Positions 18,049-26,649 of a stretch of 64,000 bases of DNA are shown here, one piece after another. The first letter of the stretch is position 1; each line of letters begins with the position of its first letter. The DNA lies in assembly GCF_965216415.1 (NCBI RefSeq), contig NZ_CBDCFU010000001.1. The stretch is one strand, 5' to 3'. A model generated the notes under the pieces. It searched no databases. It saw nothing but the letters and a program-made list of their open reading frames with translations, and was not told the DNA's origin. Position numbers and translations under genes: made by a program. Origin of the DNA: Marivita sp003149565. GTDB lineage: Bacteria; Pseudomonadota; Alphaproteobacteria; Rhodobacterales; Rhodobacteraceae.

Positions 18049-19569
18049 ATGGAAAGGCGCTTGAAGAACCAAAAAGAACAGTACCGGGAGACGCCGGACC
18101 AAGAAGACATGGATGGGGACGATGCCGGTGCCGCATCTGCCAAAGGGTCGAGCAATGCCAATGATCGGTCCGCTGCTGGGCATCGTGGGTCAACTAAAGC
18201 CCCGAGGCAGAAAAGTAGCCAAGCAGCTGCCGAGCTGACTGATGTCTCCAGAGAAGCCGCCGAACGCGCCGAGCAGCCCTACGCATTATGGTCTTCAGAA
18301 CGCGTATTCATTCTTTCGACCGCCGCCGCCGGTGTCGGACTGGGTAATCTCTGGCGATTTCCGACGCTGATTGGTGAGAATGGTGGCGGCTCGTTTCTGC
18401 TGGTCTATGCAGTGGCGGTTGTTCTTTTCGCTATTCCTTTTGCCGCGTTGGAAATCGCCGTTGGGCGCGACACCCACGGTTCAGTCATCGCAAGCTTCCG
18501 CCGTCTCGGGCGCTACTTCGTTCCCCTCGGCATCGGCATTGTTCTGCTTACGCTTGCGATCAACAGCTATTACTTCGTAATCTCTGGTTGGACACTCGGT
18601 TACGCGGTTGAAGCAACCATGGATACCGCGCCCACCTTTTCGGAGTTTACCACCGGCTACGCCTCGCTGTGGTGGCTTGGCGCGACCGGGCTTCTGGTGG
18701 CCGCGATTCTTGCCTTTGGGCTTTCGGGCATTGAGCGAGCCGCTCAATTCCTTATGCCGTTGCTCCTTCTGACGCTACTCGGGATAGCGGTTTACGCTTT
18801 TCGAAACGGCGCGACTTCGGAGGCTCTATCCTTCCTGTTTTCGCCAGACCCTGTCCGCTTAGGAGACCCAGCCGTCTGGCGGGCCGCTTTCGGCCAGGCT
18901 TTCTTCTCCCTGACGATCGGCCAAGGCTACCTCATCACGTATGGCAGTTACCTGCCGTTGCGCGTGAATGTGCCGCGCTCCGTGGCCTCAATCGCTGCGA
19001 TCAATTCTGGAGTCGCGATCTTGGCTGGGCTCGCAATCTTTCCTTTGGTCTTCGAAGCCGGACTCGATCCAGGAGCAGGTTCCGAGCTTGCATTCGAGAC
19101 GCTCCCTCGCGCCTTCCAACAGATGGGCGGCAGTTCTATTTTGGAGCCCGTGTTTTTCTGGCTGCTTTTCGTCGCGGCGCTATCTTCCTGTCTAGGCGGA
19201 GCCAAGGTCGTGACGGCAGCGCTGCGCGAGCAGTGGCGGCGGATTGGGCCCGTCTCGGGAGTGCTGTTGGGCGTCATCGCGATCGTGGTCCTCGGGATTC
19301 CGTCGGCACTCTCCTATGCCGCCCCAAGATGGACAATCGCTGGAAGTCCGGTCTTGGATTCCGTGGATAGGCTAGTGGGCTCTAACGGCACTATTCTTAC
19401 GGCGATAGCATCCTCACTGGTTCTGGCGTGGCGCTTTTCGCCAGACCATATTGGCCACCAATTCGGACTTCACCAGAGAGCAGCGAACGCTCTCAGCTGG
19501 GCGGTCCGGATAGCGCCACTCGGCTTGGTTACTCTGTTCTGCCTTGGGATGATTGCCCAAACCACCTGA
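18049..19569 (+). CDS. Neurotransmitter:sodium symporter (NSS) family transporter
   Basis: Sodium-coupled amino-acid or amine symporter of the LeuT/SNF family, 506 residues. The NSS signature GVGLGNLWRFP lies near residues 94-104, at the unwound part of TM1, and is followed by FPTLIGENGGGSFLLVY and a series of hydrophobic helices to the C-terminus. The first 80 residues are charged and hydrophilic (EDMDGDDAGAAS, KAPRQKSS), longer than in LeuT; an internal start cannot be excluded. The next gene on the right, reading toward it, is an MFS transporter. The substrate is not deducible. Confidence 0.88.
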   Translation: MERRLKNQKEQYRETPDQEDMDGDDAGAASAKGSSNANDRSAAGHRGSTKAPRQKSSQAAAELTDVSREAAERAEQPYALWSSERVFILSTAAAGVGLGNLWRFPTLIGENGGGSFLLVYAVAVVLFAIPFAALEIAVGRDTHGSVIASFRRLGRYFVPLGIGIVLLTLAINSYYFVISGWTLGYAVEATMDTAPTFSEFTTGYASLWWLGATGLLVAAILAFGLSGIERAAQFLMPLLLLTLLGIAVYAFRNGATSEALSFLFSPDPVRLGDPAVWRAAFGQAFFSLTIGQGYLITYGSYLPLRVNVPRSVASIAAINSGVAILAGLAIFPLVFEAGLDPGAGSELAFETLPRAFQQMGGSSILEPVFFWLLFVAALSSCLGGAKVVTAALREQWRRIGPVSGVLLGVIAIVVLGIPSALSYAAPRWTIAGSPVLDSVDRLVGSNGTILTAIASSLVLAWRFSPDHIGHQFGLHQRAANALSWAVRIAPLGLVTLFCLGMIAQTT

Positions 19570-19820
19570 CTGGGCTGACCGATATTTAGGCGCCCCTCAA
19601 AATGGCGAATTATCACCCGGCGAGCATCGCCTTGTCAGTCCTTTTACGCCATGCCCACCGTCACCCTGCAAGTCTGCATCGTAGCAGGCCGTGAGCCACA
19701 GCATGAAAGTCTGCGCAAAACCACCAATGGATATATATCTTAGATAGAATTCTTGTCAGAGCTGCATCCTCACAACTCGATGAGATAAGATTTTCGGCTA
19801 CTTTAGACTTCATTGGGCGT

Positions 19821-21032
19821 CTATGCTTTTGCGGGACGTTCGACGACAAACCGTCTTTGCAGGATCCCGGCGGTAAAAAGCGGAATGACGGCTGTCCCGT
19901 AGAACATGACCTCGGGACCCAACTTATCGGAGATCAGCCCTGCAATCAAAGGGCCGATCACACTGCCCGTGGCAGTGGCCAGGAGTGTGATGGTAAAGCC
20001 AAGCGACGGAAAGGTTGGAAACAGCCGTTCAGACCAAAACGCAAGCACGGCGCTTGTCATCATGATGTTGATCCCTTGCAACCCAGCGGAAACACTAACC
20101 CCCAACCAGACGCCAGGCATGAGCGCCACGAGCGCAAGGGCTGCTGCAGCGGTGATGAGAAGCGCGCGAATGAGCCAGGTTAGGCCAATCATACTGCGCA
20201 CCCGGTTCGTCAGTAGACCCGCGAGGCCAAAGATACCGCAGAAAATGAAGACGAAAGAAGATGTTGAGCTTTCAGAAAGGCCAGGAAGGCCCTCTTGGGC
20301 GAAGTAGTCGGCAGCAAAAGAAATGTAGATGGCCGAGGTAATCCCGTAAACAAAGGCAATCCCAAAGATCGGCATTGCCACGGGATGAAGGACATCGCTC
20401 CATCCTTGCTCCGGTCCAACTTCAGGCCCCTTGTCAACTTTGTTGAGAGCAGCCCAGTTTCCGACGAGAGTGAGGGCGCTCACTCCGGCGAAGACAGCCC
20501 AACTGGTCCGCCAGTCAAGCCCAAGATAGACCATCGCAAAAGCCAAGGCGCCCGCACCCGCGATCCCTAAGCTGGTTCCGGTGCTGATCTCGGACAGCGC
20601 CGTGGGACGATCCACGTCCCGAATTTTCCGATGCACCGCATCGTTGAAAGGCGTCCAGGCGAAGCCTGCACTCGATGCTGCGAGAAAAACGCCGAGCGCG
20701 AGAACAAAGACACTTGGAGATAACGCGACAATTCCCATGCCGATTGTTGCTGCGGCAAGTCCGGTCAGGACCGGAAATTTCGGACCTCTTCGGTTTAATA
20801 AGAACTGCGCAATCAGGAGACCAACGAAGAAACCCGCGAAGCCAAGGCTCGACACGAGACCGACCGCCGAGGAGGACATCGAGAAGGCAGACTTAAACTC
20901 CGGAACGAACAGCCCAAATCCCATGCGCGCGGGACCGAAGCTTATGGCGGTAGCCCCGAATCCTGCCGCGGATAAACTCTGGAAAAAAGTGATACGGCGA
21001 CCCTCCCTTTTAGTGTAAATGCGGCCGATCAT
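19821..21032 (-). CDS. Major facilitator superfamily (MFS) transporter
   Basis: 403-residue inner-membrane transporter with 12 predicted hydrophobic segments. The start at 21032 (MIGRIYTKREGRRITFF) is preferred because the upstream extension is hydrophilic and lacks a membrane segment. Features include the loop after TM2/3 (NRRGPKFPVL, a weak form of the MFS G-X-X-X-D/R motif) and a central hydrophilic stretch near LNKVDKGPEVG. It is divergent from the molybdenum hydroxylase operon starting at 21287, so the two may share a regulatory region. The substrate is unknown. Confidence 0.85.
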   Translation of the reverse strand: MIGRIYTKREGRRITFFQSLSAAGFGATAISFGPARMGFGLFVPEFKSAFSMSSSAVGLVSSLGFAGFFVGLLIAQFLLNRRGPKFPVLTGLAAATIGMGIVALSPSVFVLALGVFLAASSAGFAWTPFNDAVHRKIRDVDRPTALSEISTGTSLGIAGAGALAFAMVYLGLDWRTSWAVFAGVSALTLVGNWAALNKVDKGPEVGPEQGWSDVLHPVAMPIFGIAFVYGITSAIYISFAADYFAQEGLPGLSESSTSSFVFIFCGIFGLAGLLTNRVRSMIGLTWLIRALLITAAAALALVALMPGVWLGVSVSAGLQGINIMMTSAVLAFWSERLFPTFPSLGFTITLLATATGSVIGPLIAGLISDKLGPEVMFYGTAVIPLFTAGILQRRFVVERPAKA

Positions 21033-21286
21033 CCGCAAGTTCCGCCAGTGCTGGTCGACGATCAACTGTGACCCATGAGAGTCCGAGCACTGATCGATTG
21101 GCGAGATCGTCGCCGCGTCAGCCAAAGCCGAATGATACAGCGTGGAGCTCTGTTTTCCCGACGGTGCGCAGACCAGGCAGGCATGCCTGTGCGCTCACTG
21201 CTCTGGAACGATAGAGCCATCTGTTCGTTGATCATGTGGGCACCGCTAATGCTCTGCCCGTTTGCCCTTTCGCAACGGAGAGACGG

Positions 21287-21790
21287 ATGAAGACAACAAT
21301 CATAGTCAACGGGCGCTTGCATGACATCGAGCATGACGCGCGTCGTACATTGCTCGAGACCCTTCGCGACGATCTCGATCTCGCTGGCACGAAAAAGGGC
21401 TGCGATCACGGCCAATGTGGGGCCTGCACAGTCCTTTTGAATGGAGAACGGGTGAATGCTTGCCTTTGTCTGACTGCGATGCACGACGGAGATCAGATAA
21501 CGACCATCGAAGGGATAGGTTCTTCCGAGCGCCTCTCGGCGCTACAAAAGGCCTTCATCGAAAAGGATGGCTATCAGTGCGGTTATTGCACCCCCGGCCA
21601 GATCATGTCGGCAGCCGCGATGCTCAGGGAGCTTCGTAACGGAGCGCCCTCTTACGTAAGCGAAGATCTCGAAACGTCGGAGTTGTCGGACTCCGAAATG
21701 GCAGAGCGGATGTCGGGCAACCTTTGCCGTTGTTCCGCTTACCCGTTGATCCGCGAGGCCATCGCCATCGCCGCGGAGGTGGAGAAATGA
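21287..21790 (+). CDS. Molybdenum hydroxylase, [2Fe-2S] small subunit (PaoA/XdhA-like)
   Basis: Electron-transfer subunit with two [2Fe-2S] clusters, 167 residues. The plant-ferredoxin-type cluster ligands are in GCDHGQCGACTV plus the later NACLC. The second cluster ligands are in QCGYCTPGQ and NLCRCSAYP. Unlike E. coli PaoA there is no Tat signal peptide, so the enzyme should be cytoplasmic. Its stop overlaps the start of the FAD subunit (ATGA). It is inferred to be part of an aldehyde or purine oxidoreductase trimer. Confidence 0.92.
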   Translation: MKTTIIVNGRLHDIEHDARRTLLETLRDDLDLAGTKKGCDHGQCGACTVLLNGERVNACLCLTAMHDGDQITTIEGIGSSERLSALQKAFIEKDGYQCGYCTPGQIMSAAAMLRELRNGAPSYVSEDLETSELSDSEMAERMSGNLCRCSAYPLIREAIAIAAEVEK

Positions 21791-22788
21791 GGAATTTCGA
21801 ATATCACCTCGCCTCTTCCTTCAAAGACGTGACTAACGGGCAGATCATTGCCGGTGGCACCAATCTGCTCGACCTTATGAAAATCCAAGTAATGGCGCCT
21901 GATGCCTTGGTGGATATCACGCGTCTCGACGGTTTGTCTGATATTCAGGTCGAGGGAAAAGGGTTGCGCATCGGCGCGCTTGTGACCAACACTGCGCTGG
22001 CCAACGACGCGCGTGTCAAGGCAGGCTGGCCTCTTTTATCACGTGCAATCCTCGCCGGAGCGTCGGCCCAGATCCGTAACAAGGCGACCACGGGCGGCAA
22101 CCTTTTACAACGGACTCGCTGCCCCTATTTCTACGACACCTCGCAATCCTGCAACAAACGCAATCCTGGCGACGGCTGTGCGGCGAAGGGTGGTGCGGGC
22201 CGTATGCTGGCCCTGTTCGGGACCTCCGAGCACTGTCTTGCCGCCCATCCCTCGGACATGGCGGTCGCGCTGACGGCTCTCGAAGCCGAGGTGGAAATCT
22301 ACAATGCGGCTGGCGAAACCCGCCGCGTGCGGATGCAAGAGTTTTACCAAGGGCCTGGCAGCCGTCCCGATATTGAAAACGTGCTAGGCAAGGATGACCT
22401 CATAACAGCTATCGTCCTGCCTCCGCCACGTTCGGGCGAGCGCCAAATCTATCGCAAGGTTCGCGACCGTGCATCCTATGCTTTTGCGTTGGTTTCCATT
22501 GCTGGCTCAGTTGCGATGAGGGGCGAAACCATCACTGACCTCCGCCTTGCGTACGGCAGCGTTGCGCCGCATCCTTGGACGGATCGTGATGTCGCGCGCA
22601 TTCTGCAAAATCAGAAGGCATCGAACGAGTTGTTCCAGCGCGCCGCCGATGCGCTCGTTCCAGAAACCGCGCCTCACCCCGACACGGATTACAAGCGCAT
22701 ACTTTTGCGCCGCACCTTCATTGCCACAATGCGCCAACTGACTGGCCTCAGCGACCCCGAAGGCAGCGACATTGCGAGGACGAACTGA
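21787..22788 (+). CDS. Molybdenum hydroxylase, FAD-binding medium subunit (PaoB/YagS-like)
   Basis: 333-residue FAD subunit. The flavin motifs are IAGGTNLLDLMK (residues about 20-31) and ATTGGNLLQRTRC. The cysteines in TRCPYFYDTSQSCNKRNPG, then DGC, match the extra [4Fe-4S] insertion known from PaoB-type subunits and 4-hydroxybenzoyl-CoA reductase relatives. It starts at ATG 21787, coupled to the small subunit, and its stop overlaps the start of the large subunit. It is expected to pass electrons from the Mo centre to an acceptor through FAD. Confidence 0.92.
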   Translation: MRNFEYHLASSFKDVTNGQIIAGGTNLLDLMKIQVMAPDALVDITRLDGLSDIQVEGKGLRIGALVTNTALANDARVKAGWPLLSRAILAGASAQIRNKATTGGNLLQRTRCPYFYDTSQSCNKRNPGDGCAAKGGAGRMLALFGTSEHCLAAHPSDMAVALTALEAEVEIYNAAGETRRVRMQEFYQGPGSRPDIENVLGKDDLITAIVLPPPRSGERQIYRKVRDRASYAFALVSIAGSVAMRGETITDLRLAYGSVAPHPWTDRDVARILQNQKASNELFQRAADALVPETAPHPDTDYKRILLRRTFIATMRQLTGLSDPEGSDIARTN

Positions 22789-24974
22789 TGACAGAGCATT
22801 TCACCATGGACTCACCCCAGCCGCGCCTGCTGGATGAAACGAAACAGGGGGTCATCGGCTCCCCGCTGGACCGTCCCGACGGGCCGCAAAAGGTGTCGGG
22901 CACGGCTGGCTATACTGCGGACCATCCCGCTGCGGAGGACACGGCGCACGGCGCTTTGGTCCGGGCCACGATCGCCCGGGGCACCGTGCGGAATATCGAT
23001 CGGGACGCGGTCATAGGACTTGGGGGGGTCATTGACGTCATCACCGACCCGCGCATGATCCGTAATCCGGCACAAGGCATGGCCGGGGCTGCACCCGTGC
23101 AACCGGGTGATGTGGTGCATTATCACGGTCAGCCGATTGCCTTGGTCGTGGCCGAAACCTTCGAAGCCGCGCGAGACGCGGCACAGCGCCTTAGCGTCGA
23201 ATACGAAACCGAAGATGCAGCGGCGACTCCGGACGGAACAACCGACATAGAGGTTGGAGATCCCAAGATCGCAGGCGATTTTGAGGCCGCTTGGGCGTCC
23301 TCGGATGTGAAATTAGATCGCACATACTCCACGCCGTCCCATGTTTCGGCGGCGATGGAGCCCCATGCCGCCATCGCCGAGTGGATTGACGACAGAGTCG
23401 AAGTGCGTAGTTCGCTCCAGATGCTTCGATTTAACAAGCAAGAACTGGCGGATGCTTTGGGCATTGACCCGAAACGCGTGCGGATCCTTTCACCCTTCGT
23501 CGGTGGCGGTTTCGGGTCTAAACTAGGGCTCGGACCGGAGGCTGTCGCCGCCGCAATCGCTTCGGAAAAGCTCCTTCGACCGGTGCGGGTGGTGATGACG
23601 CGGCAGAACGAGTTCGACTTGGTCCTGCGTCGTTCCGAGACCGTACAACGCGTTCGTCTCGGCGCGACCAAGGGCGGGCGGATAAAGGCGATCTCACACG
23701 ATGACCGGGTGTCCAATCTTGACGGCGAAGCCTTCTCAGAACCGGTCAGTCAGGCCTCGCAGTTCCTCTACGAAGCAGATGGCCTCAGCTTCACACAGAC
23801 GATCGCTCGGACCGCTGCCACTCCCGCGGGCTCTGTCCGCGCGCCCGGTGAAGCGGTCGGCATGGTGGCCTTTGAAAGCGCCATTGATGAACTTTCCGAT
23901 ACGCTGGGCATGGACCCGCTTGAACTGCGCCTCAGGAACCTCCCCGACACTCACCCGATGGACGGTCGTCTCTACAGTTCTCGCCGACTGGCGGACTGCC
24001 TGAAAGATGGCGCAGAGCGGTTCGGCTGGCGCAAGCGCTGGAAGGCCGGGTCGCGTTGCGAAGGCGAATGGCTCATCGGCATGGGCATGGCATCTGCTGC
24101 GCGCAGCAATACGCTGGTAAAGTCCGCCGCGCGCGTGCGTTTGAAGGGCAACCGCGCCATCGTCGAGACCGACATGACCGATATCGGGACCGGCTCCTAC
24201 ACCATTCTCACTCAGATCGCGGCTGAGATGCTTGGCCTGCCTACCGAGTGTGTCGAGGTCCGTCTGGGCGATTCCGACCTGCCGGGGGCCTCCGGGTCTG
24301 GCGGCTCCTTCGGTGCCAGTTCTGCGGGTTCCGCGACCTTTCTCGCGGCCAAGAAGATAAGGGCGGAGATCGCAAGCAGATTGGGCTGTTATGAGGGTGG
24401 CATGTCGCTTCACGACGGTCGCGTACGTGGTGACAATTATGAAGCCGATCTGTCGGAACTCGTGACGGATGAACTCGTTGGTGAAGCCGAGATCGAGGGT
24501 GGCAAGACGTCCGAAAGCCATTTCTCTTCTGGTTTCGGTTCTCATTTCGCTGAAGTTGCCGTCAACCGATGGACCGGTGAGGTCCGCGTCCGCCGGATGC
24601 TGGGTGTCATGTTGATGGGGCGCATTCTGAACGAGAAGACGGCCCGCAGCCAAGCAATTGGCGGCATAATATGGGGCATTGGCACCGCGCTGACTGAAGA
24701 AATGCAGAGCGATGCGCGCGACGGACATGTCGTAACGCGCGATTTGGCAAACTATCATGTGCCGTCCCATGCCGATGTGCCCGGCGACCTACAGGTGGTA
24801 TTTTTGGAAGAGCGCGACGATTGGGCTAATCCGATCCAGACAAAAGGTATTGGTGAACTCGGCATTTCCGGCGCGGGATCTGCGGTGATCAACGCGATCT
24901 CACACGCGAGCGGACATCGTGTGTACAATTTCCCAGCATTGCCCGACCGCGTTATATCGTCGTTCGGCTTGTAA
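22788..24974 (+). CDS. Molybdenum hydroxylase, molybdopterin-binding large subunit (PaoC/YagR-like)
   Basis: Catalytic subunit of 728 residues, normal for PaoC-like subunits. It holds an N-terminal aldehyde-oxidase hammerhead-type domain and Mo-cofactor-binding loops (SPFVGGGFGSKLG, GSVRAPGEAVGM, GSGGSFGASSAGS). The conserved active-site glutamate is in KGIGELGISGAGSA near the C-terminus. Substrate preference (aldehyde versus purine) cannot be read directly; PaoABC-like architecture favours aldehydes. No XdhC/PaoD-type maturation factor follows, so assembly may rely on a gene elsewhere. Confidence 0.92.
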   Translation: MTEHFTMDSPQPRLLDETKQGVIGSPLDRPDGPQKVSGTAGYTADHPAAEDTAHGALVRATIARGTVRNIDRDAVIGLGGVIDVITDPRMIRNPAQGMAGAAPVQPGDVVHYHGQPIALVVAETFEAARDAAQRLSVEYETEDAAATPDGTTDIEVGDPKIAGDFEAAWASSDVKLDRTYSTPSHVSAAMEPHAAIAEWIDDRVEVRSSLQMLRFNKQELADALGIDPKRVRILSPFVGGGFGSKLGLGPEAVAAAIASEKLLRPVRVVMTRQNEFDLVLRRSETVQRVRLGATKGGRIKAISHDDRVSNLDGEAFSEPVSQASQFLYEADGLSFTQTIARTAATPAGSVRAPGEAVGMVAFESAIDELSDTLGMDPLELRLRNLPDTHPMDGRLYSSRRLADCLKDGAERFGWRKRWKAGSRCEGEWLIGMGMASAARSNTLVKSAARVRLKGNRAIVETDMTDIGTGSYTILTQIAAEMLGLPTECVEVRLGDSDLPGASGSGGSFGASSAGSATFLAAKKIRAEIASRLGCYEGGMSLHDGRVRGDNYEADLSELVTDELVGEAEIEGGKTSESHFSSGFGSHFAEVAVNRWTGEVRVRRMLGVMLMGRILNEKTARSQAIGGIIWGIGTALTEEMQSDARDGHVVTRDLANYHVPSHADVPGDLQVVFLEERDDWANPIQTKGIGELGISGAGSAVINAISHASGHRVYNFPALPDRVISSFGL

Positions 24975-25344
24975 TCACAATCTGCGAGGCTCCAGATGGG
25001 CCTTGCCAAATTGTTTGCGCCGACTGACTGGCTAACATTTGAGGAATGAAGACAGCGCCTTCCCTACCCCGCGTGCAAGGCTTTCATTATCAGCAAGCTG
25101 TCGTCGCCTATTCTATTTGGCTTCACGTCTGGAAAGTTAGGCCCAAACCCGGCCTGGACCTATATGCGGACCCCTACGATTTCTTGCAGTGAGTTCTGAC
25201 GGGTTTCAAGGATCGACGCAACTTGCGACTGCAACCGCTTTTTATGACCGAGTGACAACGTTCTCGAAGCGCTCCGCGACGTCCAGATATGGAATTAAGC
25301 GGACATTCGGCGCACGCCCGCTGTTAACTTGAAATTCAGTGAAA
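24975..25344. other. Intergenic region with a decayed gene fragment
   Basis: About 370 bases between the molybdenum hydroxylase and the toxin-antitoxin pair. Apart from the minus-strand remnant at 25066-25245, no gene is seen. Confidence 0.5.
25066..25245 (-). pseudogene. Decayed copy of the hypothetical gene at 17479-17889
   Basis: The minus strand translates to KPNRIGDDSLLIMKALHAG, matching the C-terminal part of the 17.5-kb protein, and further upstream to KKRLQSQVASILETRQNSLQ before an in-frame stop. No intact start or full frame remains. Confidence 0.4.
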
Positions 25345-25364
25345 TTTACGCTATTGACCGTAAA
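25345..25364. promoter_or_regulatory. Putative autoregulatory operator of the RES-Xre pair
   Basis: Inverted repeat TTTACG, 8-base spacer, CGTAAA, ending 21 bases before the preferred antitoxin start. Antitoxins of this class normally repress their own promoter through such repeats. Confidence 0.45.
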
Positions 25365-25385
25365 ATTAGCCGAAGGATGGCAAGC

Positions 25386-25736
25386 ATGCATATTGCACAC
25401 TTTGCTGAAGACGGACAGTTCGAACCGCGAAAGATCGCGGCAGTGCTACGTACCTCGGCGGAAGAGATCGCCTTGACAGTTGGCCTCAGCAAAGACGCTC
25501 TGCAACGGCGGTCACGGATCAGGTCTGACAAGACGCAGCGGCGTTTGCGCGAGCTCGTCGAGGTGCTCAACAAGGTTGAACCCCGCTTTGGTTCGGAACT
25601 GATGGCCTATGCATGGTACCGTTCACAACCCCTGCCCGGCTTTGATGGCCGGACAGCCATGCAACTGGTGCAGGAAGGTAAAGCGCAGCAAGTTCTGGAG
25701 TACATCGATGCAGGCGATGCGGGTGTATTTGCCTGA
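25386..25736 (+). CDS. Xre/MbcA/ParS-type antitoxin of a RES-Xre module
   Basis: Antitoxin of 116 residues with an Xre-like helical N-terminal DNA-binding region (FEPRKIAAVLRTSAEEIALT) and a C-terminal DUF2384/ParS toxin-binding domain (AYAWYRSQPLPGFDGRTAMQLV, then the EYIDAG end). The family has a clear AW-R...L-G-T/R-A pattern here. ATG 25386 is chosen because AAGGA lies 8 bases before it and the palindrome upstream is then left non-coding; longer starts exist at ATG 25377 and TTG 25329. Its stop overlaps the toxin start (TGATG), as usual for the pair. Confidence 0.85.
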   Translation: MHIAHFAEDGQFEPRKIAAVLRTSAEEIALTVGLSKDALQRRSRIRSDKTQRRLRELVEVLNKVEPRFGSELMAYAWYRSQPLPGFDGRTAMQLVQEGKAQQVLEYIDAGDAGVFA

Positions 25737-26248
25737 TGCCTCTTAAAGATGGACGTTACACGGGGCTCCTCTATCGCGCCGTGAACCCGTTCCATGCACG
25801 TGCGCCTCTTTCCGGACGAAGCGCTGAACTCTATGGCGGGCGGTTCAACCCCAAGGGCACCCCTGCCCTCTACACCTCGCTAGGCCCCAAGACCGCGCTT
25901 CGAGAAGCCAACCAAGTCGGCTGTCTGCAACCCACGGTGCTCGTTTCCTACACTGCCGAGCTTTGGCCAATTTTCGATACCCGTGATCAGGCCGCACTCG
26001 AACGGTACGCCATGACTGAATCGATGCTTGCCGACCCAGCATGGCGCATAAAGATGCTCGACAGACAATCGGTGCCGACACAGGATTTTGCACGAACACT
26101 CATGGCGGATCGATTTGTGGGGTTGCTGATCAAAAGTTTTGCGAATGGCGCGTTGTCATCAGACCTCAACATCGTGTTGTGGGCCTGGAGTGGCAACAAG
26201 GGGTATTTGGAAGTCGTGGATGATGAAAAGCGGTTGTCAGGAATGTAA
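25736..26248 (+). CDS. RES-domain toxin (NAD+-targeting) of a RES-Xre module
   Basis: 170-residue RES toxin. The family name residues are present: Arg in YRAVNP, the Glu in SAELYGGRFNPKGTPALYTS, and the C-terminal Ser in SSDLNIVLW, close to the canonical RES pattern. Characterised RES toxins degrade NAD+ and arrest growth. It overlaps the antitoxin by one base and is probably a plasmid-stabilising addiction module, as it lies next to the repABC locus. Confidence 0.9.
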   Translation: MPLKDGRYTGLLYRAVNPFHARAPLSGRSAELYGGRFNPKGTPALYTSLGPKTALREANQVGCLQPTVLVSYTAELWPIFDTRDQAALERYAMTESMLADPAWRIKMLDRQSVPTQDFARTLMADRFVGLLIKSFANGALSSDLNIVLWAWSGNKGYLEVVDDEKRLSGM

Positions 26249-26500
26249 GTTCTGAGGCTTGTTGTTTCGTTAAAGGCCTCTAGTGATTAGTGCTCGCGTG
26301 CTCTGTTTGGATTTGCCTCTTGCCAAAAGCACCGGTTTGTTTGGAACGTCCATCAAGTTATCTGCTGCTGAACTTTCGAAATTTGTTTGCTGGTAGCTGC
26401 GAACCAGAGTAGCTTGATAGGGTTCTGAGCAACACTCTGCCCATATAATTCTTGTTAAAATGGGGGCGAGATTTCGATCGTGAGTTCTTGGTTTCCAACT
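26249..26500. other. Intergenic region between RES toxin and parS sites
   Basis: About 250 bases of lower-GC sequence between convergent genes. No gene, repeat or clear terminator was recognised. A minus-strand frame through it (26270-26650) covers the palindromes and is not considered coding. Confidence 0.5.
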
Positions 26501-26518
26501 TGTCCACCGCGGTGGACA
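26501..26518. promoter_or_regulatory. Candidate parS centromere site 1
   Basis: TGTCCACCGCGGTGGACA is a perfect 18-bp palindrome downstream of repC. Its 16-bp core recurs exactly at 26633-26648. RepB proteins of repABC plasmids bind plasmid-specific palindromes of about this size, so a parS role is the simplest reading. Confidence 0.7.
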
Positions 26519-26632
26519 TCCTTCGGATCTAGGATAGCCGAAGGATGTGAAAGTATCGATTTCGTGCTTTTGATACCCTCTCTGGAGTACTTTGAATGAC
26601 TGCGCCGACACTGTCGAAGTTGCAAGCCGGAC

Positions 26633-26648
26633 GTCCACCGCGGTGGAC
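26633..26648. promoter_or_regulatory. Candidate parS centromere site 2
   Basis: GTCCACCGCGGTGGAC repeats the core of site 1, 132 bases away, and ends one base before the repC stop codon. Position and exact repetition support a partition function. Confidence 0.7.
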
Positions 26649-26649
26649 A

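Noticed and set aside
23736..24770. 344-codon minus-strand frame opposite the molybdenum large subunit
   Set aside because: The plus strand carries the molybdopterin-binding motifs without interruption; the minus frame is unlike any family.
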